Positions 45,182-54,694 of a DNA stretch of 64,000 bases are shown one piece after another. The stretch lies in the NCBI RefSeq assembly GCF_029269825.1, contig NZ_JARJHU010000005.1, positions 649,115 through 713,114 on the forward strand. Direction: 5' to 3'. Position 1 is the stretch's first letter; each line of letters starts with the position of its first letter. The notes below the pieces were generated by a model. That model was not told where the DNA came from, did no database searches, and saw only the letters and a program-made list of their open reading frames with translations. This DNA comes from Pedobacter sp. JY14-1. Its GTDB lineage: Bacteria; Bacteroidota; Bacteroidia; Sphingobacteriales; Sphingobacteriaceae. The translations under genes were made by a program, and so were the position numbers.

Positions 45182-47479
45182 CTATTTAATGGCAGGATCA
45201 GTAGACATCGAATAAGGGAAGTCAGCCTCATTGGCACCGCGCTGTTTATTTGGCGTAGCTGACATATCAAAGTCGAGTACTGCGCCTTTTTGCAGGGCCG
45301 TATGGCTCAGCCAGTTTTTAGAATAGGCAGCACCATTCACCTTCAATGCATTTACATAACGATTGTCATCACTGTTTTTCGGTGCGTTGATAATGATTTG
45401 TTTGCCATTTTCAAGGTTCAGCGTTACCTTTTTGAAATATGGAGTTCCCAATACATACTGATCTGTAGCAGGTGTTACCGGATAAAAACCAAGCGCACCA
45501 AATACATACCATGCCGAGGTTTGTCCATTGTCCTCGTCGCCGCAATAACCATCAGGTGTAGCCTTATACATCCGGTTCATGGTCTCGCGGACCCAGTACT
45601 GGGCCTTCCAAGGTGCACCACCATAGTTGTAAAGGTAGATCATGTGCTGGATCGGCTGATTGCCATGCGCATACTGGCCCATATTGGCAATCTGCATTTC
45701 GCGGATCTCATGAATCACTCCCCCATAGTAGCTATCATCGAAGATCGGCGGCAGCGTGAAAACAGAATCCAGTTTTTGAACAAATTTATCATTACCACCC
45801 ATAAGTTTGGCCAGGCCAGCTATGTCCTGAAACACCGACCATGAATAGTGCCAGCTATTTCCTTCAGTAAAGGCGTCGCCCCATTTGAACGGATTGAACG
45901 GCGACTGGAACTGTCCGTCTTTATTTTTGCCGCGCATCAGACCATAGGCCGGGTCAAACAGATTCTTATAGTTCATCGCGCGTTTCTTGTAAATATCGAT
46001 CTCAGATGCAGGCTTGCCCAAAGCTTTGCCCAGCTGGTAGATTGCAAAATCATCATATGCGTATTCCAGTGTTCTGGCTGCATTTTCATTAATTTTCACA
46101 TCGTAAGGCACATAACCAAGCTCATTGTAATATTTCACACCATAACGTCCTACTGCAGGCATTGGTCCTTCATTATTCGCTCCATGTTTCAACGCTTCCC
46201 ATAATACATTCATATCCTGTCCACGGATGCCTTTCAGATAAGCATCAGCGACCACAGAAGCAGAATTGTTGCCTACCATTACACTAGCCAAACCAGGGCT
46301 TGACCATTCGGGCAGCCAGCCGCCTTCTTTAAAATCATTAGCCAGGCCCTGCTGCATTTCCCGGTTGATTTCCGGATACATCAGGTTCAGGAAAGGATAG
46401 AGGGCACGGAAGGTGTCCCAGAAACCCGTTCCCGCAAACATATAGCCAGGAAGCACCTTACCATTATAAGGGCTCCAATGCATTACTTTGTTACTGGCAT
46501 CTATCTCATAAAGTTTGTTCGGGAAGAACAAAGTACGATAAAGACAAGAATAAAAAGTACGGATCTGGTCAATCGTACCGCCTTCCACGCTTACACGGCT
46601 CAAGGTCTTGCTCCATACAGCCTTAGCCTTATCTTTTGTCGCTTCAAAACTGTCGTTTGCCAATTCACGTTTCAAGGAGATATCAGCTTGTTCTATGCTG
46701 ATAAATGAAGAAGCGACCTTCATGTTCACCTTCTCGCCTTTGGCCGTTTTAAAACCTACTACAGCACCCACGTGATCATCTGTCAGTTCAAGTACATCTT
46801 TGGCAAGCTCATTGCCTTTCCAGGAACTCGCAGAAACGAATGGCTTGTCAAAATAAATGACAAAGTAGTTTTTGAAGTTCTCCGGTACCTTGTGTGAATG
46901 TTTAGTGCTATAACCTACGATCTTGCGTTCGGAAGGAATAATCTTAATATAGGAACCCTTATCAAATGCATCCACTACAACATAAGATTCATCCGACTTC
47001 GGAAAAGTGAACCGGAACTGTGCAGCCCTTTCGGTTGGCGCGATCTCTGTAGTCACATCTGCATCAGCCAGATATACGCTATAATAATAAGGTTTTACAA
47101 TCTCCGCCTTGTGCGAAAACCAGCTTGCACGGTCATCCTGGTTGAACCGGAGCTTACCGGTTACCGGCATTATCGCAAACTGACCATAGTCATTCATCCA
47201 GGGTGAAGGCTGATGGGTCTGTTTGAAGCCGCGGATCTTGTCCGCATCATAGGTATAGGCCCATCCGTCACCCATCTTACCGGTTTGCGGTGTCCAAAAG
47301 TTCATGCCCCAAGGCACGGCAATGGATGGATAAGTATTGCCGTTAGACAATGAAGGCTTACTCTGGGTGCCCATTAGTGGGTTGATCCATTCTACAGGAT
47401 CATTCACCTTTTCAACATACTGGGCAAAGCTGCCCAGAGATGCCACAACAAGTGAGGCGGTTAACAGTTGTTTAATCAT
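45182..47479 (-). CDS. GH92 family alpha-mannosidase, exported
   Basis: A 765-residue exported enzyme (signal peptide about 1-19, ending GSFAQ). GH92 enzymes are calcium-dependent exo-alpha-mannosidases, mostly alpha-1,2, that trim N-glycan or yeast mannan side chains. Family blocks: VEWINPLMGTQSKPSLSNGNTYP, FKQTHQPSPWMNDYGQ, FAGTGFWDTFRALYPFLNLMYP, EWSSPG, GNSWHYSWSVFQD, GNQPIQHMIYLYNY and GYCGDEDNGQTSAWYVFGALGFYP (the catalytic Glu/Asp cluster). No SusCD pair or regulator is adjacent, so it is not part of a visible polysaccharide-utilisation locus. Confidence 0.94.
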   Translation of the reverse strand: MIKQLLTASLVVASLGSFAQYVEKVNDPVEWINPLMGTQSKPSLSNGNTYPSIAVPWGMNFWTPQTGKMGDGWAYTYDADKIRGFKQTHQPSPWMNDYGQFAIMPVTGKLRFNQDDRASWFSHKAEIVKPYYYSVYLADADVTTEIAPTERAAQFRFTFPKSDESYVVVDAFDKGSYIKIIPSERKIVGYSTKHSHKVPENFKNYFVIYFDKPFVSASSWKGNELAKDVLELTDDHVGAVVGFKTAKGEKVNMKVASSFISIEQADISLKRELANDSFEATKDKAKAVWSKTLSRVSVEGGTIDQIRTFYSCLYRTLFFPNKLYEIDASNKVMHWSPYNGKVLPGYMFAGTGFWDTFRALYPFLNLMYPEINREMQQGLANDFKEGGWLPEWSSPGLASVMVGNNSASVVADAYLKGIRGQDMNVLWEALKHGANNEGPMPAVGRYGVKYYNELGYVPYDVKINENAARTLEYAYDDFAIYQLGKALGKPASEIDIYKKRAMNYKNLFDPAYGLMRGKNKDGQFQSPFNPFKWGDAFTEGNSWHYSWSVFQDIAGLAKLMGGNDKFVQKLDSVFTLPPIFDDSYYGGVIHEIREMQIANMGQYAHGNQPIQHMIYLYNYGGAPWKAQYWVRETMNRMYKATPDGYCGDEDNGQTSAWYVFGALGFYPVTPATDQYVLGTPYFKKVTLNLENGKQIIINAPKNSDDNRYVNALKVNGAAYSKNWLSHTALQKGAVLDFDMSATPNKQRGANEADFPYSMSTDPAIK

Positions 47480-47687
47480 ATTTTATAGGTTCATCATGTG
47501 TATGCCGAAAAACGGTCAGATACATTCTGGTTGTTTGGTTTTCTGTAGGCTCTAAGTTTAAATCGTTTTAGCAATTTAACACAAATAAACATATTTATGT
47601 GTAATATCCCAATCCCCCCAGCCTGTTATTTGACGCCAATATAAAGTTATTTTCAGAAATCAGAAAAGTACAGAAGGCCGGAAAACA
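47480..47687. other. intergenic stretch upstream of GH92
   Basis: About 200 bases with no credible coding frame. It should contain the GH92 promoter, but I see no unambiguous TAnnTTTG at a sensible position. Confidence 0.4.
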
Positions 47688-47716
47688 AAAAACACGGCCT
47701 TTTAGGGCCGTGTTTT
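47688..47716 (-). terminator. terminator after the small hypothetical gene
   Basis: AACACGGCC pairs with GGCCGTGTT across a short TTTTAG loop; on the minus strand a T run follows. It lies just past the stop of the 66-residue gene. Confidence 0.8.
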
Positions 47717-47734
47717 ATTTTTGTTACCTTTAGG

Positions 47735-47935
47735 CTATTCTGTGCCTGGCACAGTTCCTGGCTCATGGCTTGAGCCCAGCGGCCTGTTTTTACGTTCCGG
47801 CGTTTTACTAAAACCTGTCCGGTCAAAATGCGCTGCCGAGGAAGTCTCCCCAGATGTTTCATTTTCGACATTCCGGTCCGATTCCTTCAGCACCGTTTTC
47901 TTTTTATCCTGATCTTTCTTTTCAATAGTATTCAT
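47735..47935 (-). CDS. small hydrophilic hypothetical protein
   Basis: A 66-residue, highly charged protein with no hydrophobic segment, beginning MNTIEKKDQDKKKTVLKES and ending in PGTVPGTE; probably disordered. I cannot assign it to a family. The ATG at 47935 lies in the gap after the cysteine desulfurase gene (stop 47973), and its own terminator follows directly, which supports it being a real gene. The longer frame to 47995 would overlap the desulfurase and is less likely. Confidence 0.55.
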   Translation of the reverse strand: MNTIEKKDQDKKKTVLKESDRNVENETSGETSSAAHFDRTGFSKTPERKNRPLGSSHEPGTVPGTE

Positions 47936-47972
47936 AGCAGATGTGTTAAGTGAATGAATTATACATTTCCAC

Positions 47973-49118
47973 TTAATTAACAACCATAGACACAATCTGT
48001 TTGATTTTTTCTACTACCTGGTCCAGCTCATCCCTGGTATTGTATTTACTGAAGGAGAACCTGACAGACGGGCGTTCAGGATCGGTACCTATAGCTGTCA
48101 GCACATGAGAACCAATATTAGAACCGGACGAGCAGGCACTTCCCCCAGATGCCGAGACACCGTTGATATCCAGGTTGAACAGCAACATATCAGCCATATC
48201 AGAAGGCGGAAAGGATACGTTAAGCACGGTATATAAGCTTTTATCTGCATCCGTCTCTCCGTTAAACTGTACGTCAGGTATTTCAGCCAGCAGACGCGTT
48301 TTAAGGTAATCCTTCAGCCCCTGTATATAATTTTGGTGCAGGTCCATATCCCTGTATGCCAATTGCAGGGCCTTAGCCAGACCAGCTATGCCATAAACAT
48401 TCTCGGTACCACCACGCATATTGCGTTCCTGCGCACCTCCAAAGATCATAGGGCCAATCTTGATATCATGATTGATATAAATAAAGCCCGCTCCCTTTGG
48501 GCCATGCAGCTTGTGCGCCGAGCAGGCCAGGAAGTGTACCTTCAGCCTACGCACATCATGCGGATAGTGCCCCATGGTCTGCACGGTATCACAGTGATAA
48601 ATGGCATGATATTGCGAACACAGTTCCCCTACCCGGTCGATATCGGTCAATGTTCCGATTTCATTATTGGCATGCATCAGGGAAACAAATGAACGTTCAT
48701 TATCTCGCAAAAGCTCCTCCAGATGTCTATAGTCTATATTGCCCTTATCATCAACATCTACAAAACTGAGTTTATCAATAACACCCTGCTGCAATAAAGC
48801 AGTGAGCGTATGTTCAACTGCATGATGCTCAATACGGGAAGTGATGGCATGCCGCAGGTTAAAGGCAGCGATACCTCCCCGTATAGCGGTATTGTCCGCC
48901 TCAGTACCACCGGAAGTAAAGAAGATCTCAGCAGGAGCAGCATTCAATAAGCCCGCAACTGTTTTTCTGGCTTTTTCGATCAGCGTGCGCACCTCCCTGC
49001 CCTGTGCATGTATAGATGACGGATTACCATAATAACGCTGCATAACATCGGTCATTTCGGTGATTACTTCCGGGTCGAGAGGCGTTGTAGCCGCATTGTC
49101 CAGATAAATCCTTTCCAT
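47973..49118 (-). CDS. cysteine desulfurase, NifS/IscS family
   Basis: A 381-residue PLP enzyme that takes sulfur from cysteine for iron-sulfur clusters or tRNA thiolation. N-terminal YLDNAATTPLDPEV, the PLP lysine in SAHKLHGPKGAGF and the catalytic-Cys loop GGSACSSGSNIGSHV are intact; the loop form and length place it with NifS/IscS (class I) enzymes rather than SufS. No iscU/sufU scaffold gene is adjacent. Its ATG directly abuts the glmM stop, so the two are probably co-transcribed. Confidence 0.92.
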   Translation of the reverse strand: MERIYLDNAATTPLDPEVITEMTDVMQRYYGNPSSIHAQGREVRTLIEKARKTVAGLLNAAPAEIFFTSGGTEADNTAIRGGIAAFNLRHAITSRIEHHAVEHTLTALLQQGVIDKLSFVDVDDKGNIDYRHLEELLRDNERSFVSLMHANNEIGTLTDIDRVGELCSQYHAIYHCDTVQTMGHYPHDVRRLKVHFLACSAHKLHGPKGAGFIYINHDIKIGPMIFGGAQERNMRGGTENVYGIAGLAKALQLAYRDMDLHQNYIQGLKDYLKTRLLAEIPDVQFNGETDADKSLYTVLNVSFPPSDMADMLLFNLDINGVSASGGSACSSGSNIGSHVLTAIGTDPERPSVRFSFSKYNTRDELDQVVEKIKQIVSMVVN

Positions 49119-50507
49119 TTAGCTTAACTTTAAAATTTCCCTGATATCTGCAATGATCTTAGCAGCAAGGTTCTCTGCCACAGTTTCGGTACTGGCCTCA
49201 CTATAAATCCTGATGATCGGCTCCGTATTGGATTTCCTCAAGTGTACCCATTCCTTGTCAAATTCAACCTTCAATCCGTCAATGGTTGTATGTGGTTGGC
49301 TTTTGTAGCGTTCCTGCACCTGGAGCAGCAGGCCGTCTATATCCATTTCCGGCGTAAGGGTAATCTTGTTCTTGGAGATATGGTAAGCAGGATAACTGCT
49401 GCGCAATACGGATATAGATTTACCATATTTGGCCAGGTGGGTTAGAAACAATGCAATGCCCACAAGCGCGTCCCGTCCATAGTGGAGTTCAGGATAAATG
49501 ACACCCCCGTTACCCTCTCCGCCGATAATCGCATTCACCGCCTTCATCTGATTCACAACATTGACCTCGCCTACCGCCGCAGCATGATATTTACGTCCTG
49601 CCTTTTCCGTAACGTCGCGCAATGCGCGGGTAGAAGAAAGATTAGAGACCGTGTTCCCGGGGGTATGCGTCAAAACGTAATCTGCAATGGCCACCAGCGT
49701 ATACTCCTCGCCAAACATGCTGCCATCCTCATTGACAAAGCAGAGGCGGTCTACATCGGGATCTACCACAATGCCCAGGTCGGCATTCTTCGTCTGAACC
49801 AGTCTGGCGATCTCCGTCAGGTTTTCAGGCAGCGGCTCCGGGTTGTGCGGAAAATGACCATCAGGCTCACAGTACAATTCGTACACAGTCTCCACACCCA
49901 GCGCCTTTAATAATGCAGGTACAAATATGCCGCCGGTAGAATTCACGCAATCAACAGCGATCTTGAAACCGGCCGCTTTAATGGCAGCCACATCAACCAG
50001 TGGTAACGCCAGGATCAGGTCAATATGCTTCTGAAGATAAGTGTCATTTTTTGTAATACTGCCCAATTCATCTACACCGGCAAACTCAAAAGCCGCATTT
50101 TCCGCGATCTCCAGAACTTCCTTACCATCCGCATCACTAATAAACTCGCCCTTTTCATTCAGTAGCTTCAACGCATTCCATTGCTTGGGATTGTGGCTTG
50201 CCGTAAGGATAATTCCCCCTGCAGCCTTTTCCAGCGGAACAGCAATTTCCACAGTCGGTGTAGTAGACAGGCCGAGATCCACTACTTCTATACCAAGACC
50301 CTGCAGTGTTCCGGCCACCAAATTATTCAGCATTTCACCAGATATCCTGGCATCACGGCCCAATACGATCTTCCTGCGACCTGTCTTTGCAGTTACCCAG
50401 GAGCCATAAGCTGCAGCAAATTTTACGATATCAATTGGGGTCAGTCCTTCACCGGCAATTCCGCCGATCGTGCCCCTTATTCCCGAAATAGATTTTATCA
50501 GTGTCAA
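49119..50507 (-). CDS. glmM: phosphoglucosamine mutase / phosphohexomutase
   Basis: A 462-residue alpha-phosphohexomutase. The phosphoserine loop ILTASHNPKQWNALKLL (Ser104), metal loop VDPDVDRLCFV, sugar loop GGEGNGGVIYPE and phosphate loop KSNTEPIIRIYSE are all present. GNGG in the sugar loop and the ISGIRGTIGG start suggest GlmM, making glucosamine-1-phosphate for UDP-GlcNAc, but phosphomannomutase activity is possible. The start codon appears to be TTG (50507); no ATG is available nearby. Confidence 0.87.
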   Translation of the reverse strand: MTLIKSISGIRGTIGGIAGEGLTPIDIVKFAAAYGSWVTAKTGRRKIVLGRDARISGEMLNNLVAGTLQGLGIEVVDLGLSTTPTVEIAVPLEKAAGGIILTASHNPKQWNALKLLNEKGEFISDADGKEVLEIAENAAFEFAGVDELGSITKNDTYLQKHIDLILALPLVDVAAIKAAGFKIAVDCVNSTGGIFVPALLKALGVETVYELYCEPDGHFPHNPEPLPENLTEIARLVQTKNADLGIVVDPDVDRLCFVNEDGSMFGEEYTLVAIADYVLTHTPGNTVSNLSSTRALRDVTEKAGRKYHAAAVGEVNVVNQMKAVNAIIGGEGNGGVIYPELHYGRDALVGIALFLTHLAKYGKSISVLRSSYPAYHISKNKITLTPEMDIDGLLLQVQERYKSQPHTTIDGLKVEFDKEWVHLRKSNTEPIIRIYSEASTETVAENLAAKIIADIREILKLS

Positions 50508-50592
50508 GGTCTGTTTATTTTTTCCAAAAGTAGGAAAAAATGGACAAAAGCCTCTACAGGCAAATAATCCCCCGCCATACTTGACAAAACAC

Positions 50593-50600
50593 TATCTTTG
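50593..50600 (+). promoter_or_regulatory. candidate -7 element of the methyltransferase-PAP2-ZIP operon
   Basis: TATCTTTG, 30 bases before the ATG at 50631, in the gap divergent from glmM. Confidence 0.4.
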
Positions 50601-50630
50601 TCCCTTTCTAAAACAACAAAGTACAGTGCC

Positions 50631-51362
50631 ATGCAGCGGAAGTGGTTTCAATATTGGTTTAACTCCCCTTTTTATCATGTCCTTTACAGCCAGCGGGACG
50701 ATGCCGAAGCAGAATTCTTAATTGACAATCTTTCCGCCTACCTCAGGCCCCAGGCCGGGTCCAGGATACTGGACATTGCCTGCGGAAGAGGGCGCCATGC
50801 CGTTTACCTGCATAAAAAAGGATACGATGTGACCGGCATAGACCTTTCGGAGCAAAATATCCGTTATGCGCAGCAGTTCGAGCAGAAGACCCTTCATTTC
50901 TTTGTCCATGATATGCGCAGGCTGGCCTTTATCAACTACTTCGACATCGCGCTGAACATGTTTACCAGCTTTGGCTATTTTGAAAGCGAAAAGGACCATG
51001 TAAATGCACTCAAAGCCTTCAGGAAAGGGCTGAAAACTGACGGCACACTGGTCATCGATTATTTCAACACCCAGAAGATCGTCAGTAACCTCACACATCA
51101 GGAGATAAAGACCCTGGAAGGCATCGAGTTCCACTTGCATAAATTCGTGTCCGGAGGCAAGATCATCAAACACATCAACTTTGAACACAGAGGTAAGGCA
51201 TATGCCTTTGAAGAAAGGGTGCAGGCTTTTACACTTACTGATTTCGAGCGTATGTTCGAAAAGAGCGGACTGCAGATAGCTGCCACCTTTGGCAGTTATG
51301 CACTGGAGCCCTACGATGAGATTCATTCTGACCGTCTGATCTTAATCTGCAAGAAAGCATGA
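50631..51362 (+). CDS. class I SAM-dependent methyltransferase
   Basis: A 243-residue methyltransferase: motif I ILDIACGRGRHAVYLHKKGY, then GIDLSEQNIRYAQ, then LNMFTSFGYFESEKDH. The N-terminal KWFQYWFNSPFYHVLY is shared by a group of small Bacteroidota methyltransferases of unknown substrate. I use the ATG at 50631 rather than the TTG 33 bases upstream. It overlaps the PAP2 gene by 4 bases (ATGA). Confidence 0.88.
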   Translation: MQRKWFQYWFNSPFYHVLYSQRDDAEAEFLIDNLSAYLRPQAGSRILDIACGRGRHAVYLHKKGYDVTGIDLSEQNIRYAQQFEQKTLHFFVHDMRRLAFINYFDIALNMFTSFGYFESEKDHVNALKAFRKGLKTDGTLVIDYFNTQKIVSNLTHQEIKTLEGIEFHLHKFVSGGKIIKHINFEHRGKAYAFEERVQAFTLTDFERMFEKSGLQIAATFGSYALEPYDEIHSDRLILICKKA

Positions 51363-51922
51363 TCGAAAGTTTACAGCAATTTGATGTCGAACTGTTCCTG
51401 AAGATCCACCGCGGGCTGGCCAATCCCTTCTTTGACTGGCTGATGCCCCTGATGCGCAACAGGTTTACCTGGGCTCCGCTCTATCTCTTCATCATCATCT
51501 TTTGTGTACGGGAATACAGGAAAAAAGGCTGGTACATCATCGGTATGTTGCTTTTCACTTTCGCCATGGGCGACCTGATGGCCTCAAGGCTCATCAAACC
51601 TGCCATGCTGAGACTCAGGCCATGCAATGAGCCAGCACTGATCAACGAGATCATTCACAGAGTGCCCTGCGGTTCAGGCTACAGCTTTCCTTCGGCACAT
51701 GCCACCAACCATTTTGCCCTGGCAGTTTTCCTGATTATGATATTTTATAAACGATGGAAACCAATATTGCCCCTGGGGCTCTTCTGGGCCTTCATCATTT
51801 CGTTCGCCCAGGTCTATGTAGGTGTGCACTATCCCGTTGACGTCATCACCGGAGCGCTCCTGGGAACAATTATTGGCCTGACCACCTCAAAACTTTTCCG
51901 TACACTGCAACCCGAATTATAA
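51359..51922 (+). CDS. PAP2 family membrane phosphatase
   Basis: A 187-residue inner-membrane lipid phosphatase. The three PAP2 motifs are readable: KPAMLRLRPC (KxxxxxxRP), GYSFPSAHATNHF (PSGH type) and YVGVHYPVDVITG (SRxxxxxHxxxD type), between about five or six membrane helices. Such enzymes dephosphorylate undecaprenyl pyrophosphate or phosphatidic acid; which applies is unclear. Its stop overlaps the ZIP transporter start (TAATG). Confidence 0.92.
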   Translation: MIESLQQFDVELFLKIHRGLANPFFDWLMPLMRNRFTWAPLYLFIIIFCVREYRKKGWYIIGMLLFTFAMGDLMASRLIKPAMLRLRPCNEPALINEIIHRVPCGSGYSFPSAHATNHFALAVFLIMIFYKRWKPILPLGLFWAFIISFAQVYVGVHYPVDVITGALLGTIIGLTTSKLFRTLQPEL

Positions 51923-52653
51923 TGGAAATCTGGAAGCTCCTCATTTTATTTTTAAGCGCCTTTTTGGGCGGATGCGCCATCTTCCTGGTTAGGAGCGATA
52001 AATCACAACTCCTTAAGCTGATCTTATCCTTCAGTGGCTCCTATCTTTTTGCCATTACGGTATTGCACCTGATTCCGGATGCTTACCACGGCAGCGAGTC
52101 TGAAGAAATCGGTGTGTTTATACTAGCCGGCTTCCTGTTGCAAGTCTTCCTCGAACAGTTCTCAGAGGGAGTCGAACACGGACACATCCACAGGCACCAT
52201 GAGCATCATGTTTTTCCCTACGGCATCATGATCAGCCTTTGCCTTCATGCCTTTCTGGAAGGGATGCCCCTGGCCAAGGACCAGCACAATGCCCTTATCT
52301 TCGGAATTGCCCTTCATCACATTCCTGCGGCTTTTGCATTAAGCAGTATACTAGTCCAGAATCGTTATCAGAAAAACAAGGTCGTGTTCTTTATTTCGCT
52401 GTTCGCATTGATGGCACCGCTTGGCTTTTATGTGAGTAACGGCCTGAGCAATGGTTCTATTGGTGGCATTGAAGCCTATTTCAATAAGATCATGGGCATT
52501 GTCATCGGTATCTTCCTGCACATTTCCACTACGATCCTGTTCGAGTCCAGCGTGGACCACAAGGTAACCAAACGCAAAATGATCGCGGTGCTTTGTGGCC
52601 TTGCAGTAGCACTGATCGGCTATTTCAGTTCCGGTCATGGTCATAGCCATTAA
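51922..52653 (+). CDS. ZIP family metal transporter
   Basis: A 243-residue polytopic protein. The metal-binding helices show AITVLHLIPDAYHG and the paired SLCLHAFLEGMPLA / GIALHHIPAAFAL blocks of ZIP transporters. A cytoplasmic histidine-rich loop (HGHIHRHHEHH) and a C-terminal GHGHSH are probable metal-sensing or chelating sequences. It likely imports zinc, manganese or iron. Third gene of a translationally coupled methyltransferase-PAP2-ZIP operon. Confidence 0.93.
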   Translation: MEIWKLLILFLSAFLGGCAIFLVRSDKSQLLKLILSFSGSYLFAITVLHLIPDAYHGSESEEIGVFILAGFLLQVFLEQFSEGVEHGHIHRHHEHHVFPYGIMISLCLHAFLEGMPLAKDQHNALIFGIALHHIPAAFALSSILVQNRYQKNKVVFFISLFALMAPLGFYVSNGLSNGSIGGIEAYFNKIMGIVIGIFLHISTTILFESSVDHKVTKRKMIAVLCGLAVALIGYFSSGHGHSH

Positions 52654-52672
52654 GCTGCGACCGACCGGGTGT

Positions 52673-53122
52673 TTATCCTCTCATTTTATCCAGTAGTAGA
52701 TTCAGTTGCTCCGCCTCTGCTTCCGTCAGGTTTGCAGATATAATATCGGAGATACTTACTTCCCTGTCCATCTGCTCCAGCAAGAAAAGTCCTTTTTCGC
52801 TGATCAGGATATCTACCGCCCGTTTATCTGATCCGTTGGCCGATTTAACCACCAGACCCTTCTGCACCAACCGTTCCACAATCCTGGAAGCATCACTCAT
52901 TTTGTCCAGCATCCTGTGCCGGAGCAGGTTTATCGTAGACGGGTTCGGGTACTGCCCCCGTAAGATCCTGAGTATATTGAACTGCTGGGTTGTAATATCA
53001 TAAGGTGTAATTACCTGCTTCAGCCTGTCTATACACCAGGCATAAGTAAACAGTACATTCACAATGGCCTGCTGGTACCCGCTCTCAAATCTGGAAGTAT
53101 GTGTTTCTGTCTGCAACTGCAT
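52673..53122 (-). CDS. MarR family transcriptional regulator
   Basis: A 149-residue winged-helix regulator: TTQQFNILRILRG, then the recognition region LLRHRMLDKMSDASRIVERLVQKGLV and wing (KSANGSDKRAVDILISEKG). MarR proteins bind as dimers and are released by small phenolic or oxidising signals. It is monocistronic, converges on the ZIP gene and has no obvious target neighbour. Confidence 0.93.
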   Translation of the reverse strand: MQLQTETHTSRFESGYQQAIVNVLFTYAWCIDRLKQVITPYDITTQQFNILRILRGQYPNPSTINLLRHRMLDKMSDASRIVERLVQKGLVVKSANGSDKRAVDILISEKGLFLLEQMDREVSISDIISANLTEAEAEQLNLLLDKMRG

Positions 53123-53158
53123 GCGCGATCAATTTTTCGTTAACTGCATCATCCCAGA

Positions 53159-54100
53159 TCAGTTAAGCAATTTAACGACCAATTTTTTTTCGAGGTGCTG
53201 TTGAAGATACCTTCCATTCCCATGATTGGTCCAGATCTGCTCGGGCTTCACACGGTCAACAGTAAGCAGGATATCGTCCCAATCGGCGTGATCCGAGATC
53301 AACAACTGCAGCGGGTTTCCCTGCTGAAGATATTTCCAGCCCGTTGCAAACACCCTGACGACATTTACAGCCCTGAAATAACTATTGAAGACCATTGGTG
53401 GTACCATATAAATCATATGATCCTTTTGCTGCTTCATCAGCTTTCTGTCGTATACTTCATATTTACCAAGTGTAATCCCCATCTCTTCATAAATGCGGGC
53501 AAAAGGCACTATACTGTGGTGAAGCAATATCCTCTTTTCTGTACAATACTTACTAATTAAACTAATGAGCCGCTGGGACTTACCCAATGCATAAGCACCG
53601 AGCATGATATTTCCGCGGACATCATTCAGTTTCAATACTTCTCCCACTGCATCCGGATGCGAAAAATCAGGGTCCGCAAATGTCGTTTCGGTAATCAGCA
53701 CATTTGCCCCAACCAATTCGACCGGTTCGCAGGTCAGGTCCGGCTGCAATTTATAATCGCCCGTGTAAAGATACCTTACCCCCTGATATTCCATCAGAAC
53801 CATTGCCGATCCAAGCATATGCCCCGCCGGAAGGAAACTGATCTTCACGCCATTCAGCAAAAACTCATGCCTGTAACCGTAAATATGAAACCTCTGGGCC
53901 GCAAAGCGCTTATACCGATGCTCCATAAAGCGCTGCGTAGGCCCTGTGCAGTAGACTTCCCCATTGCCGCCTACAGCATGGTCACCATGGGCATGAGAGA
54001 TCACCGCTCTTGGTACCGGAAACTTAGGATCCAGATAAAACTGGCCATAACGGCAATACAGGCCCGTATTGTCCAGGACAATAAAATCATCCAGTATCAC
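53159..54100 (-). CDS. metallo-beta-lactamase fold exonuclease-like protein
   Basis: A 313-residue protein of the MBL/beta-CASP-related exonuclease group. SHAHGDHAVGG is the metal site (HxHxDH), with PAGHMLGSAM, YTGDYKLQPDL and LLISDHADWDDIL completing it. It resembles the DNA exonuclease usually encoded next to an ATP-dependent DNA ligase in other bacteria; no ligase is nearby here. The start is GTG immediately after the coaE stop, so it is in the coaE transcript. Confidence 0.86.
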   Translation of the reverse strand: MILDDFIVLDNTGLYCRYGQFYLDPKFPVPRAVISHAHGDHAVGGNGEVYCTGPTQRFMEHRYKRFAAQRFHIYGYRHEFLLNGVKISFLPAGHMLGSAMVLMEYQGVRYLYTGDYKLQPDLTCEPVELVGANVLITETTFADPDFSHPDAVGEVLKLNDVRGNIMLGAYALGKSQRLISLISKYCTEKRILLHHSIVPFARIYEEMGITLGKYEVYDRKLMKQQKDHMIYMVPPMVFNSYFRAVNVVRVFATGWKYLQQGNPLQLLISDHADWDDILLTVDRVKPEQIWTNHGNGRYLQQHLEKKLVVKLLN

Positions 54101-54694
54101 TTATCGCCCTCCTGTGAAAAACTCATGCAACTCCATCACCTGGGCGACCAGTGAATGCCGCTCGTCGTTATAAATAATCCTGTCCGCCATCTTTATCTTC
54201 TCCTCATCTGTAAGTTGCTTATCCATACGTATCCTTACTGCATCGGCAGATACGCCGTCACGTTGCATTACCCACTGCAATCGTTGTACTTCGGGCGCAA
54301 CTACCAGGATATTGACGTCACACATTTTATAAGAACCACTTTCAAACAATAATGCAGCTTCTTTCAATACATAAGGACTATCCGGCGATATCTTGGACAC
54401 CCAGGCATCAAATGCCCTGAAAACAGCTGGATGTACCAGGGCATTAAGCTTTTCCAATTCCTTTATGTCATTAAAGACAATATTTCCGATATGTTTATTG
54501 TTCAGTGCACCATTGTCAAAATAACTCTCGCTGCCAAATGTATCTCTGATACCATTCATCAGCAAAGGATCAGTAGTCATTATAGCCTTAGCCGCATTGT
54601 CTGCATAAAACACCGGGACACCTAAGGTTTCAAATATCCGGCACACCGTGGTCTTGCCACTCCCTATCCCACCTGTAATTCCTGCCTTAACCAT
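54101..54694 (-). CDS. coaE: dephospho-CoA kinase
   Basis: A 197-residue P-loop kinase performing the last step of coenzyme A synthesis. GITGGIGSGKTTVCRIF (P-loop), VFYADNAAKAIM and VVAPEVQRLQWVMQRDG are family blocks. Its ATG overlaps the YbbR-gene stop (TAATG) and it is followed without a gap by the MBL exonuclease gene. Confidence 0.96.
   Translation of the reverse strand: MVKAGITGGIGSGKTTVCRIFETLGVPVFYADNAAKAIMTTDPLLMNGIRDTFGSESYFDNGALNNKHIGNIVFNDIKELEKLNALVHPAVFRAFDAWVSKISPDSPYVLKEAALLFESGSYKMCDVNILVVAPEVQRLQWVMQRDGVSADAVRIRMDKQLTDEEKIKMADRIIYNDERHSLVAQVMELHEFFTGGR

Noticed and set aside
47480..47687. A SusCD or regulator remnant next to the GH92 gene
   Set aside because: No TonB-dependent receptor, SusD or sigma/anti-sigma sequence could be read in either strand.
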